Under the pieces are notes generated by a model that saw nothing but the letters and a program-made list of their open reading frames with translations, made no database searches and had not been told where the DNA came from. From NCBI GenBank assembly GCA_038373885.1, contig JAWZYV010019476.1:1-64000 (forward strand): 64,000 bases of DNA, written 5' to 3'. This stretch comes from Cheiracanthium punctorium (lineage: Eukaryota; Arthropoda; Arachnida; Araneae; Cheiracanthiidae). Made by a program: the position numbers and the translations under genes. Positions 31,816 to 43,074 of this stretch are shown piece after piece; position 1 is the stretch's first letter, and every line of letters begins with the position of its first letter.

Positions 31816-34800
31816 TTTTTAATTCGATAAAGGTTACTCTATTTTGCTCTATGAAGTAATTTTTGTCTTGGCGATACAATTAGCTAATCAGAGAGGAATA
31901 ATGTAGAAAAAGAATTGTCTTACTGGTCTTTATTATGTACTGCACTATTTGTTCTCAAACTATGAGTCCAACAAAAATTGACTCTTTTTAATTTCTTTTC
32001 TGAGAAGCAAAGCATTACATTAACTTGTTACTTGCACGAGATACATTTTTGTTGAGTAACTGAATACGAAAGGAAAAAAAGTTTAAACATTTGGCTTTGA
32101 GACTAGGATTACTGCCGAACATGATGATATCATTGATTCTTTCGCAGTTACTTTGTTCAGTTGGTGAAAGGAACATGTGAGATAGTGTGAGTTCTTATTA
32201 CCAGAGAAATAAGCTGCTTAAACCCATATGTAGGATTCAATATTTTCCATCTTTTTATATGAGTTGACTTTTTAGAGCGTCCGCAACATTTATTTTCGAA
32301 TTAACTTTGAAATATCCAGTACAAATCATTATTACTATTATTTTAAATTTCCTTAATCTGTTTCTTGAGCCACAATTACCCAGATATAAGATTTCATTGC
32401 TCTGCATTGAAAATTCACGAGTTTTCAAGTGAGGACGGTATCAATATTGAGCTCCATTTCTAGAAAGCTGAATGAGACAATGTGTAGAATGATGTAACCT
32501 TACGTACGGTCACTTCAGGTTTGCTTTTAAATATATAATCTGGTGCTTTCAAAACTGTATAGTTTCGAATTTTCGAATGAATCAAAATTTATTTTCTGGG
32601 ATTTTGAAGTATACCGATTCTCATAAAAATGAATATTTTGCATATTCCGTTCCTATTTTTATGATTTTTTTAAAAATATGATTCAGTAAGTCATGATTAA
32701 TATGGAAACAATTACTTAGGAAGAGGGAAGAAATGCATGCAATATTTTACGAGTTATGTCGTACGTTTAAAATTTCTTTTTTACATAAGATTAACTTATG
32801 TTAAATTATGTTAACTTACATGTTGTTATGTTAACTTATGTTATATTCCTGAAAGTTTGTACTTTGGATTTTTCCAACATGCTTATTTTAAAGATAGGAA
32901 AAAATCGTCATTTTGAACACTCAAAATTTGTGATTTGTTTTAATATCTGGATGATCTTAAGCCAAAAATTATTGTCAACAATAGTACGATGACAATCATT
33001 TCTACATTGAAGTAACTTATTTTACTGTTACACTAAACGTTTGTAAATGAATTTAATAAATTTGTTGCAGATATACCACTTCCTTTTAATAGTACACTAA
33101 ACTTTGCAAAAAGTATTCTACTACAGCTATGTCTTAAATAATTTTACACAGGGCGGTACAAAAGTACGTCATACTGAAAAGGTTGAACAACATTATTATT
33201 TTATTTATTTATGCTCTGAAATAGGGTACCTTGAATGAAATCTATTTTGTTTGAACATAAAAAAGAATATCTAGCAAAAAAACAATTTCTACTTTATTCG
33301 AAGTAAATCCCTCTACCCACACTTTTCATAACTTTTCTCAAAATTATAGATGTTACTACGAGGGTTTTATTTCCAATGTTTCATATTGTTGATTTAATTT
33401 CTTTTGTTCTCGCAATTTAATCATTGATTTCTTAAAAAAAAGAACGAAAGAAAGAACACGTTTGCTAATTGCTTCTGTTTCATTATTGTATGAATTATTT
33501 TGGTTCGTTTTACTTATTTATATATTTATTCATTTTGATAATTCCAGTTTTGATTGATCCATTATAAATTTCTCATAACTTCTTTACAAAATTTTGAAAA
33601 AAAAATTAAAATGTTATTAAACATTCACACTAGAAGGCTAGTATTGCGCTACCCTGTATCAAGCGATTACAATACAATTAAGTTGAGATTTCCACATGTT
33701 CGTATTACTACACGATGTCGAAGTTTACAATTATGAACATGAAAATTAGAGTTTAACGCATTTGCTTTTGTACACGCTACATCTAACACCCAAACTTTTA
33801 ACACTTTCGTTCTTGCTCAGTTATCAGTTATCCTATCTTTAATTCGTGAGTATTAACTGTTATTTTTACAAATGATTTAAAGGTAACTGTAAAGTATGTA
33901 ATTTAAGTAATGTATACAAAATTGTCAGTGTTCATACACATTTTTAAAGAAAAATTATGAGTTTTTCATACAATATCTCGAAAATTTATACATTATTTCA
34001 GGTTTCAGAAGAAAATTGAATATTTGATGATAATGGTGAACGTGCAAATGGATAGAGTTCTTAATTCCTGAGTATTCGTGGACCAGAAACAAATTTAGAA
34101 CTCAATAGAAATTGTAATATTTTTTGCAATTTGTTTTATTTTCCTTTTAAATTTAAAAAAATCTATTAAATGAATTTTAGCCGGAAAAATCGATAGCCGA
34201 GGAGGTTATGGGCTACTCCGAAATTTTGATTTTGGTTAACAAAATGACAATAATCAAAGCCTTTTTGTGATAAATTCCATTGTTTTCAACTTATAAGCAT
34301 CCCCCGAATTCATTATTATTTTTTCTGTCTACATGGATGGTAGAAGTGTATTGAAGAAAGTAATGCCCATTTCTTTTAGTTTTGTAATTTCTGAGTTTGA
34401 TAAATTTCAGAATGAAGTAAATAAATGTGGTAGGTGATCGAGTACAAGTAATGATTAAAAAAATGCAAACTCATTTGACTAAGAAAAAATTTTCTTTATA
34501 AAATAAGTTTTTATTTTATATAAAACAACTGCAAATACCTTTGAGGCAGAATGGTGCCGTTTCATCAAGGTACATGAATACAAGAACCAATTTGTTTTTA
34601 TTAATCGCAGAGATGTCAAAGATATCTTTAAAAAAAAATTATGTAGTGACTTTTTCTAATTTCTTAGAAAATATACACTTAGAGAAAGAAAAAGTTATAC
34701 TTAATTGTCTTAACATATCAGAAAGAGTTGAATTTTTCATTACATTTTGAAAATATAATTTTCAGCTATTTTAAATATGAAAACATTTAAGTACGGCATT

Positions 34801-35016
34801 TTAAAAAATAGAAATTTTAGAAAACTAGGACCACAACGCTTTCTGTTTTATTAGTTATTTCATAGAGAAATCTTGAATTCCTCTTGACATATCACGAAAG
34901 ACAAATTATAGAAAGCGTTGTTTCACTTTATTAGATGTACCGGAAAGTAATTGTGTAGTTTTTGTACATTTGACTGAAACAAATAAATTTTCAACACATT
35001 TTTAACAAAGTTGTAC
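31816..35016. other. AT-rich interval, no gene seen
   Basis: About 3.2 kb without a long frame, terminal repeat or splice-consistent exon. 32790-32850 repeats TTATGTTAA several times. CAGGG-type ends at 33151 and 33655 were considered and not accepted. Confidence 0.4.
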
Positions 35017-35024
35017 CTAAATAT

Positions 35025-36855
35025 TAGGGTGGATCGAAAAAAAACATTTTTTGGAATTTCAAAACCTACCTATGCTGCAAAGATGTTCTATTGTATGGAG
35101 ATAAAGGGAAAAATAACTAAAAAATTTAACTTTAAAATTTAATACTGCCCAAGGTGGTTGAATTTTCTAAAAAAAGGGGGAAAATAAATTTGGCTCTTCT
35201 ATGGAGAAAAGAAGATTATTGTTTATCAGAACATACCTATGAAGAAAAGATGTTTTACAGTATGGGGGTCAAGACAAAATTAGTTTTAAATTTTAATTTT
35301 AAAAGGTAATACTATGACAAATAAGTAAATTTTTTTTTAAAAAAAACCCGGAAAAGTTGTAATTTTAGTTAGATGATTTTAGACTCAAAATTATTGTTTT
35401 TCTAGAATATAAATTTACAAAAGTGATGATTACTGAGTAGTGAGTACTCAGTACTAAGAAGTACCAGCGTGCGGGGTATATGCGAACATACTGTCTTTTC
35501 ACCAACACCAGGTATCATTGAAAGCGGAGCCCCTAACGTTGACTGTGTCATATTTGTAGTGAGAAAATTTACAGACGTAGCAAGTACATTGGATTAATTT
35601 GGCATTTGCGTCCAAGTGCGCTCTGCAATTGTGTCAGCTGCCCTTAAAGATGTAGGTATTATCTCACAAAGCAATGTATCAAATGTTGTTGACATAAATA
35701 AAATTTGGCATCAGGTAACAAAGGCAATAACACTGTATAGTCTCAGTCATTTGTAACAGATTATAACCAATACCAGTTTGGTTTATACTTTAATCGATGC
35801 AAAGATAGGACTCTAAGACTGAAAGACTGTAGAAGAAAAGTGATAATGGAACACATAAGCTTAAAAAGAAATTGGCCCTGCCTCTAAGTACATCAGCTAC
35901 ATGTCTGTAAATTTTGGAAGAGCACAAATTATTGGTATGATTTTATTTTTCAAATACTGAAGTGATCAATTATTGGGGTCGAAGCTTGCTTCCAGTTCTC
36001 GTGTGACTTATTTGCAATTTCACGAGGACAAAAGTCTTGATGTAGATCCTATCTCTTAACTTAGTTTCTCTTTTGAATGCCAACATACGTATCTTTTTAA
36101 CTTTTTGGAGGAAGCATATTCTTTGGCATACCACAGCCACAGATCAAAATACAGGGATAATAATGTCTTCATAGCATAGCCTTAATGTAGTTAGTACTAG
36201 TTCAAGTACACATACACCACGCAGTTAATAAACAAAAAAAATCTTACTACTCTAAATGGGGTTGCAGATAGTATTCAACGGTACAGGGAGAGGGTCTGGG
36301 TCATGAATTATTGCAAAGTACGTTGTACTTCTTAGTGCTGAGTACTCACTATTCAGTAATCATCACTTTTGTAAATATATATTCTAGAAAAACAATAATT
36401 TTGAGTCTAAAATCATCTATCTAAAATTAAACCATTCCCCCCCCCCCTTTTTTTTAAATTCACTCATCTTGCTGCAGTACTAACTTTTAAAATTAAATTT
36501 TTAAACTAATTTTGCCTTGATCCCCATACTGTAGATCATCTTTTCTGCATAGGTATGTTCTGATAAACAACAATCTTGTTTCTGCCATAGAAGAGCAAAA
36601 TTTAGTCATTTTCCCCTTTTTTCGAAAATTCAACCACCTTGCGGCAGTATTACATTTTAAAATTAAATTTTTTAGTTATTTTTCTCTTTATCTCCATACT
36701 ATGAAACATCTTTTCCGCATAGGTAGGTTCTAATTAACAGCATTTTTGCTTTCTCCATATTAAAGCAAATTTCCCTCTTTTTTTCGGGTATTCAACATCT
36801 TTTCCGCATTGGCAGGTTTTGAAATTCCGTAGAAACGTTTTTTCGATCCACCCTA
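35025..36855 (+). mobile_element. Long-TIR DNA transposon, deletion derivative (same family as 14303-16859)
   Basis: TAGGGTGGATCGAAAAAA at the left and its reverse complement at the right. Arms of about 430 bp (to ~35465 and from ~36310) end at an AGTACTCA/TGAGTACT stretch. Flanks CTAAATAT and CTAAACAC agree at 6 of 8 positions. Arms contain internal direct units with ACCTATGC..AAAGATG (35070, 35232; reverse at 36535, 36705, 36795). The interior carries pieces of the same protein as the element at 14.3 kb. Confidence 0.82.
35590..35885 (+). pseudogene. Remnant of the long-TIR family protein
   Basis: AIVSAALKDVGIISQSN and VVDINKI are followed in another frame by YFNRCKDRTLRLKDCRRKVI and MEHI. 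These align with VIDQYKIRRERI and FFFDGRKDENL...KRKVWEEHI of the gene at 14850-16485. Only the N-terminal third remains, with stops and shifts. Confidence 0.6.
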
Positions 36856-37934
36856 CTAAACACAGGATTCATATTTCTTACATTTTAAAGCAATAATTTT
36901 ATAGACAATTTTTCTTACCTTCAAGAAAGATACGCGAAGAAAGAGGAGAGCCGCCCACCCTCCATGGAAGACGAATTTCCTAATGTTCTGAAATTTATTT
37001 TTAAGTATTCGTGAGTGTCGTGTTTTACAGCAAGAATATTTTGGATACATACTTTTTTTCCTTTGAGAGAGATATGTGAAAATAAAGTATTGACCCCTTA
37101 ACCCCCTTACCCATAGACTGCGAATTTTGGAAAATGCTATATAATGCAGCACCTATGTTAAAAACTTGCATGCATACCAAGTTTCGTATTCCTAGCTTCA
37201 GCGGTTTTGGCTAAACAAAATATAGAAGTATGAAAAAAACATTTTTTCTGGTCTCCCTAATACAAAGTTTTCTGAAACGGAAATAGAATAGATTTGACAC
37301 CTAGTTATAAAAATCTTTTTTAGAATAATTAAGTTGGTGTTTATTTCTTTTTTTTAATGTGAATACTTAACTTTCTGACTGACAACACTGTGTTCATATT
37401 CTCATTAAACAACATTTCAAATGCATTGCATACGTATTTTTAAATTTAATAAAATGTATATATTTTTATTTTGGCTCTGAGCTCAAGAAGGTACAATGCA
37501 ATAAAGCGTTTATATTTTTATAAATCAGTTAATAAAAACTTTGCGGTTTTGTTCTTTTGCAGGTCATCCAGAGGAATAAAAGTATAAAAAAAATATTTAA
37601 ATCAGTTAAATTGTTGCTTTTTACATAATAGATTATTTTTTAATCTTTTCTCGTAATATTTTAACAGAAAATAAACAAAACCTGAATTACCATTAGGAAA
37701 GCACCTAAAGATGGATGATGAATTTGCTTTCCTTACTATCCGACAAAATGCGGGGTTTAAAATATGCTGAAAAATCTTTAAAGAGGGAAAAACTCTGACG
37801 TGTTCCATTTTTCAAAATGACTTAAGTTAAAGGAATGGCAGTGTCCTTCATTTTCCGACTTCAATTTCTTGGTGTTGACCCTAGAAGAAATTCAGAGTCA
37901 TGAAGTCCTCCATAATCACAGATTTGAAGTTAAT
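36856..37934. other. AT-rich interval downstream of the host gene
   Basis: No frame with coding character. TTCGTATTCCTAGCTTCAGCGG at 37183 looks repeat-like but was not assigned. It includes the possible 3' untranslated region of the exon at 37935; no close AATAAA was seen on the minus strand. Confidence 0.35.
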
Positions 37935-38380
37935 TTACTGGAAACGTCTGAGTCGTCTCATGACTGGCTTTTCCTCTTCAGCAGGTGGAGGTTCATCCCT
38001 TGCCCTTCGTCTCCTGCCAGGTGCCATTGCCTCGTTTTCTTTCTTCTGTTCAGCTTCCATAGCTTTTCTTTCCTCCTCCTCTTTGGCCTTTTTCTCCGCT
38101 TCTTCTTTAGCTCGTTTTTCCTCTTCTTCTTTCGCTTTTTTCTCTTCCTCTAATCGCTTCTTTTCACTTTCATCGCTTTCTTCTTCTTCTTCACTTTCTG
38201 CATTCTCGCTTTCTTCATTGGGTGGTGTTGGAGATTGAGATATTTCTTTAGTTGATTCGTCGGGTGGAAGTGGGCTTGCTGCAGCTGTTGACGATGAATC
38301 AATAGAATCTTGTTCTTTCAGAGGACGGGCCCTTTTCTTTTTGCTGGAATCCGCAGAGACTTCATCTTTCACGGACGATT
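37935..38380 (-). CDS. Charged Lys/Glu-rich exon, probable last exon of a host gene
   Basis: Minus-strand frame from a good acceptor (AAATCCCCCAG at 38381-38391) to TAA at 37935-37937, 147 codons after a two-base carry-over. It starts SSVKDEVSADSSKKKRARPL (basic, nuclear-localisation-like), goes through a Ser/Pro-rich acidic part, then about 50 residues of alternating Lys/Glu blocks likely to form a single alpha helix or coiled coil, and ends GRRRRARDE...MRRLRRFQ. Its entry phase (1) could follow the exon at 40328-40616 if a weak donor (AAAG|GTTTTC at 40342) is used. Otherwise it belongs to another gene. Codon use and the clean frame suggest real coding. Function not recognised. Confidence 0.6.
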
Positions 38381-40327
38381 CTGGGGGATTTAAAAAAAAA
38401 TCAAAAAATTAATCAGAAATTACTTTAAATCTTTGTAAACATTCATGAAAACTACTGTTTTAATGAAATTATTTGAAACTATTGCATGTTTCATGATGAG
38501 AACGTTTGTCGAGGAGTAAAGGAATTGTGCAAAAAAATTAGTAGATGTCTCAATTGATTACCAAGTTTTCTACAGATATGGCGGAAATTCTTGTTAAGAA
38601 ACTGTTTGATGTTAGAGATAAATTGTTCTCACATAAAGTGGTTGTTGCTATAATGATTAAGCCTTAATTTGGTAGCATTTAATGCTAAATTCGAAGAACA
38701 CGGAAGAAGGTAACGGACTTGTGGTCTGATATTATTTACGAATTAAAAAACTTTTTAAATATCTGACTAGAATCAGTTCAAGTAATGAATTTTCAGTCGC
38801 TGAAAGAACTAATGCTTTAACAGCAGCTTAAAAAGACAGCGCCTTTCCAGGCAAAAGACAAACTCTTAGATAAGTGGAAGGAGTTTCAAAGTACGTCTTG
38901 TTTGGTTGATAAACTGGAATGTTAATAGAGCGTCCATCATATTTATAGAGCACAGAAAGATAAGTAAGATAAGAGCTCTCTGTGAAAAGAAAGTGTAACA
39001 TCACGTTTAGGAAAGACAAAAGAAATTCAAAATTTTTGGAAAAATATATTTAGGAATGAAGAGTTACGTAAAAGCAATACCACGATTAATAATGGATAAT
39101 ACGATTTTCTTTTTCTTTTTTTTCTTTCTTTTTTTAAATTCATTTTTTTTTCATTGTTCCTAAGGACACGTAAAGCCTGTTTGCCTCCAATTAGCTTAAA
39201 AGGGGGTTGAAGAATTCAAAAACTTATTAGATAGGAGAGTATTTTACGCCTTTTATAAAAAACGTTAAGCTGATTCATCAACGCCATTATAAATGCTATT
39301 TTCTGTAATTCGGAAATTCTGGCAAATAGGGTTGGCATAGGGTCTGAGGCAAATAGGGTTTTTGAAGTTTGAAAAACACTACTTTTGTGTGCGTGCCTGC
39401 GTGTGTTATGTATCTCTCAGGGAATCGTTTAATGATGGATTAGCTTCTAGTTTTTTCGAATTTTCGTATTCACTACGAAAAAATTCATTTTTAAAGGTAG
39501 CCGAAATTAAAAGCTGTTATTAGCCTGTATGGGTTTGTTGCGATTCGACCTTCATCAAGATCAAATATTATATCAAGTTCTTATCAGTAGTACTTGAATT
39601 TCGCCGCGTGAAAAACGAATCTCGTGATGCTAAGAGCAGAATTCTTTCTAGGAGATTCTCGCAGAAAAGTGACAGTTTGGTATGGGGTTAAAACAAACGA
39701 AATGAAGCAATGCTTGTCTCAGAGGTGTAATAGCTGAAAATGGAAATCGACTCACAAGATTTAATGCGGGTTAAATTGTAAGATTTACTGTGTACATATC
39801 ACTAATAATAATAAAATTTCATCTTGGGGTCATGGGGAAATTTATTAGAAGAGTCCTCTTCATTCATAAAAGGAATGCAAATATATGTGATTTTAAGTAA
39901 TGAATTAAAAATAAAACGTCTTTTTATTTTAAAATACATTACACACACACACAAGTGATCATGAACTATAATAGTATCCGAAACTGAAATATATTTAATT
40001 ATGAACTCAAAATACATGCTACTTAATATTTACTTCTTTTTATTTTATTTTTTCAATTAACACTAATATTTTATCATTGTTGTACAAGTAGAGGATTTTT
40101 CTGTGAATTGTTACTTGTAATAAATATGAAGAAATTACATTAGTAAATCGGGTGCGTTTTTAGATAGGGCTATTAAAGTGACAAAATGTATAAAATGAAA
40201 TCATGGAGAAAATCCAAAACTTTAAAACACCTGTTAAAGATTGCCCAGGTATCATTTAATTGCCAGTGAACAACAGTTTTGAACGAAAAAACCCTAGACA
40301 TACTGCACACTCAGTAAAGAATTAAAA
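38381..40327. other. Intron or intergenic, AT-rich
   Basis: No transposon ends or exons seen. A short TG/CA run lies at 39948. Confidence 0.35.
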
Positions 40328-40616
40328 TTAGTTCTGAAAACCTTTCAGACTGCTTTCATTTTCTTCGGGGACAGGGTACACAGTTCTCTTGAACTCTCCT
40401 GGGGGAGGATGTTCCACTTGGACAATGGGATCGGATGACTTCTGCCAAGAGTTTTGAAGTTCTACCTCATCTTCTGGTTTCTCGGGACTGTCTCGAGACA
40501 AGAAACCCATAATGGCAGATCGGATTCCGCCCTCATTGGATCTTGGAGGTGGTCTTGGGGGAGGAACTACAGGATCAGATAGACGACTCGGAAGAGCAGG
40601 TCCTGCCTCACTTTTT
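40328..40616 (-). CDS. Sushi-domain membrane protein: cytoplasmic tail exon with stop
   Basis: Acceptor TTTTTTAG precedes 40616 and the first base completes an Arg codon with the AG left by exon 56130-56208. The frame stays open for 95 residues to TAA at 40328-40330. It encodes KSEAGPALPSRLSDP, a proline-rich PPPRPPPRS stretch (possible SH3 ligand), IMGFLSRDSPEKPEDEVELQ, an EHPPPGEFKR part and ends SSLKGFQN. As the tail follows the membrane segment it should be cytoplasmic. The stop makes this a natural last exon; an internal phase-1 donor at AAAG|GTTTTC would instead lead to 38380. Not assignable to a named family. Confidence 0.72.
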
Positions 40617-41621
40617 CTAAAAAAGTATACAAGAATATGAGAAGATACCTCTAATAGATTTTTAAAAACAATACAGATTTCAAACCTTAAATATAGTTAA
40701 TTTTATATTCACTGCCAAAAGAAAAGTAAGAAAAGGTAAAATTAGAAAAAATCGACAAGTACACCTTTGCTTGCATGAAATTCGGCATGAACGTAGCAAA
40801 TATCTTTATGCATGAAAAAAAGAAAGATTAAAACAATATTGAATTTTCATAAATTAAAAGGAGTCATGTTGGAGTCTTTAACAAAATTATGTTTACACTA
40901 GCAGTGTGGCCCGGCGTTGCCCGTGCAATGGAAAAGAAATGCCCATTGACCTTAAATATAGATTGTAAAGGTAAGGAATGTGAATTCTCCCTCTGCAATT
41001 ATAAAAAAGGGCATAGAACTTCCCGCTGCAACGAAAAAAAAATGAACACGGCACTTGATACCGCACAAAGAGTATCGGGAATTGGACGTGGCTGGGATGG
41101 ACCCTTCTACCTGTCTGAGTTCTAACAGTCATTTATCGCTAATACCTACGCATCTACTAAAAGCAAACACAGTCCAGTCGTCGATATGGGATGCTAAAGG
41201 GAAGGAATGCGAATCCTCCCGCTATAACGAAAAAAAGAGATGAACAGGGACTTGCCAGCTTACAAAAGTTACCTGGAGTTGGACGTGGCTAGGTTTCTCT
41301 TCTTCTACGTGTTGTGTTCTAATACTGATTTATCACTAATACCTACGCACCTCATAAACTAATTATTTTTTATTTGAAATGCAGTAAGAAACACTGGACG
41401 CAAATCCTTGGGCATATATACAGTAGATAAAAACTTAAAATAATTATAGATGAATTAAAAATCCAGGTTCTTATAATTATTTTATTAAAAATCTAGGTTT
41501 GTAAACAAACCTGGCATTTCAATAAAATAATAATAGACGAATTATAAATCCAGGTTTGTTTACATGTAATGTTCGCAGTGGGTTTAATTTATTTATGAAT
41601 ATTTTATGAGGTTCTAATTAT

Positions 41622-41726
41622 TTAGTAACTATCTTCTCGAGGAATTGATAATTCGTATAAATTACTATCATCAAATTCTTTGGAACTCATACCTCCTATT
41701 GCAGCGATTTCAAATAAATCCTCCAT
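41622..41726 (-). CDS. Short ORF in the duplicated unit, possible captured first exon (copy 1)
   Basis: ATG at 41724-41726 opens MEDLFEIAAIGGMSSKEFDD and stops after 34 residues at 41622. Within it GGAG|GTATGAGT after residue 11 matches a splice donor well (phase 1). Upstream on the minus strand is the CpG-containing part of the unit. Either a short acidic peptide or, more likely, a first exon and promoter picked up by the Helitron. No homology recognised. Confidence 0.3.
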   Translation of the reverse strand: MEDLFEIAAIGGMSSKEFDDSNLYELSIPREDSY

Positions 41727-42079
41727 GTTTGTTTATATCTGACGAAAGCTTACGGGAGCAAGGGAGACGAACGTTATGCAAAAAGCCTCCTTCGGAAGTA
41801 GCCCAGATACCGTAAACCTCATACTTGCGCATCTGCCGTACTATTCAAAGTCAATAGGCTTGTAGCGTGTGGCGTCACCTCTTGGTAGGCAAAATTAATA
41901 ATTATAGATGAATTAAAAATCCAGGTTCTTATAATTATTTTATTAAAAATCTAGGTTTGTAAACAAACCTGGCATTTCAATAAAATAATAATAGACGAAT
42001 TATAAATCCAGGTTTGTTTACATGTAATGTTCGCAGTGGGTTTAATTTATTTATGAATATTTTATGAGGTTCTAATTAT

Positions 42080-42184
42080 TTAGTAACTATCTTCTCGAGG
42101 AATTGATAATTCGTATAAATTACTATCATCAAATTCTTTGGAACTCATACCTCCTATTGCAGCGATTTCAAATAAATCCTCCAT
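42080..42184 (-). CDS. Short ORF in the duplicated unit (copy 2)
   Basis: Same 34-codon frame and donor-like site as at 41622-41726, from the second 458-bp unit. The ORF shows no difference between copies. Confidence 0.3.
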   Translation of the reverse strand: MEDLFEIAAIGGMSSKEFDDSNLYELSIPREDSY

Positions 42185-42664
42185 GTTTGTTTATATCTGA
42201 CGAAAACTTACGGGAGCAAGGGAGACGAACGTTATGCAAAAAGCCTCCTTCGGAAGTAGCCCAGATACCGTAAACCTCGTACTTGCGCATCTGCCGTACT
42301 TTTCAAAGTCAATAGGCTTGTAGCGTGTGGCGTCACCTCTTGGTAGGCAAAACAAAACTAACCAATGGGCTTGTTCTACGGGACATCTGATAGGGATAAG
42401 TAAATAATAGGCTTCCTCTACGTAACGTTACTTTGCTACTTGTTAGTAAATGCTACAGCCCTATTAATTTTAGCGTTACCGTGAGTATAACCGCTGCACA
42501 AAAACTCCCTAATAATCAATCTTCCTGAACCTCGCGTGGTTTTGACACGCGTAGGGAGGGGGAGTATCACAGTCGCTTTCTTATCCCATCTTTCTCCCTT
42601 TCATCCTCCCTGCTTTCACCCCCGTTTCACCCTACCTGGCATCAGAAGAAAATTCCTCCCCCCA

Positions 42665-42827
42665 CAATGGCGGATCCAGAGGGGGCACAGAAGCACGTAC
42701 CCCCCCAGTCGAACTGAATTTACACTATAGAAGATTGATTTGTTTTGTAAATTTAGAGATGTGCATAAGAAAATGAGGCAAAATATGTTTTGTGCCCCCA
42801 CCAGAATTTTTTCTGGATCCGCCATTG
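42665..42827. mobile_element. MITE with CAATGGCGGATCCAGA ends
   Basis: TIR CAATGGCGGATCCAGA / TCTGGATCCGCCATTG, 163 bp, G- and C-rich runs just inside each end. No clear 8-bp duplication. Inserted in the Helitron-like element. Confidence 0.75.
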
Positions 42828-43074
42828 ACCCCTCTCCCGTGGGAATCCAGTTTCCCATCGCGTCACGTCCTTTTCTCCTCTCCTTTTTTCATTGGAAAAC
42901 TGGGCAAAACATAAAATAACTGGAAAAACTATTAAACTGATTAATTTTATTTTTTCGACATTAGTTTTCTCTTGTCCTATTTAGTCCGTGTGCCAAATTT
43001 GGTCCAGATCCGACGAACGATCAAGACGCCTATAGCGAACAAACAGACAGACAGGATTCCTCTGTTATATATAG

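Larger units (their letters stand above)
41442..42350. repeat. Tandem duplication of a 458-bp unit
   Basis: Units 41442-41899 and 41900-42350 differ at only a handful of positions (for example AAAGCTTACG versus AAAACTTACG, CCTCATACTT versus CCTCGTACTT, GTACTATTC versus GTACTTTTC), so the duplication is recent. Each unit has a palindromic AGGTTTGTAAACAAACCT and a CpG-containing, less AT-rich segment upstream of a short minus-strand ORF. Confidence 0.92.
40898..43070 (-). mobile_element. Helitron-like element, minus orientation
   Basis: On the minus strand the 5' part reads AATCCTGTCTGTCTGTTTG followed by GTTCGCTATAG and later GACCAAATTTGGCAC, a Helentron-type 5' end near 43056-43075. The 3' end has a GC-rich stem (CACGGGCAACGCCGGGCC) followed by ACACTGCTAG and T at 40898. 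Inside are a 458-bp tandem duplication, a MITE and a degenerate ~190-bp repeat (40950-41350, sharing TTGGACGTGGCT and TATCNCTAATACCTACGCA). No replication-initiator/helicase gene. It lies in an intron of the sushi gene. Confidence 0.65.

Noticed and set aside
33151..33660. MITE bounded by CAGGGCGGTACAAAAG and a reversed CAGGGTAGCGCAATAC
   Set aside because: Only the first few bases agree; no target duplication and no extended inverted similarity.
37869..38238. Plus-strand frames of 94 and 112 codons opposite the charged exon
   Set aside because: Low-complexity Ser/Phe/Leu products that are shadows of the Lys/Glu-rich minus-strand exon.
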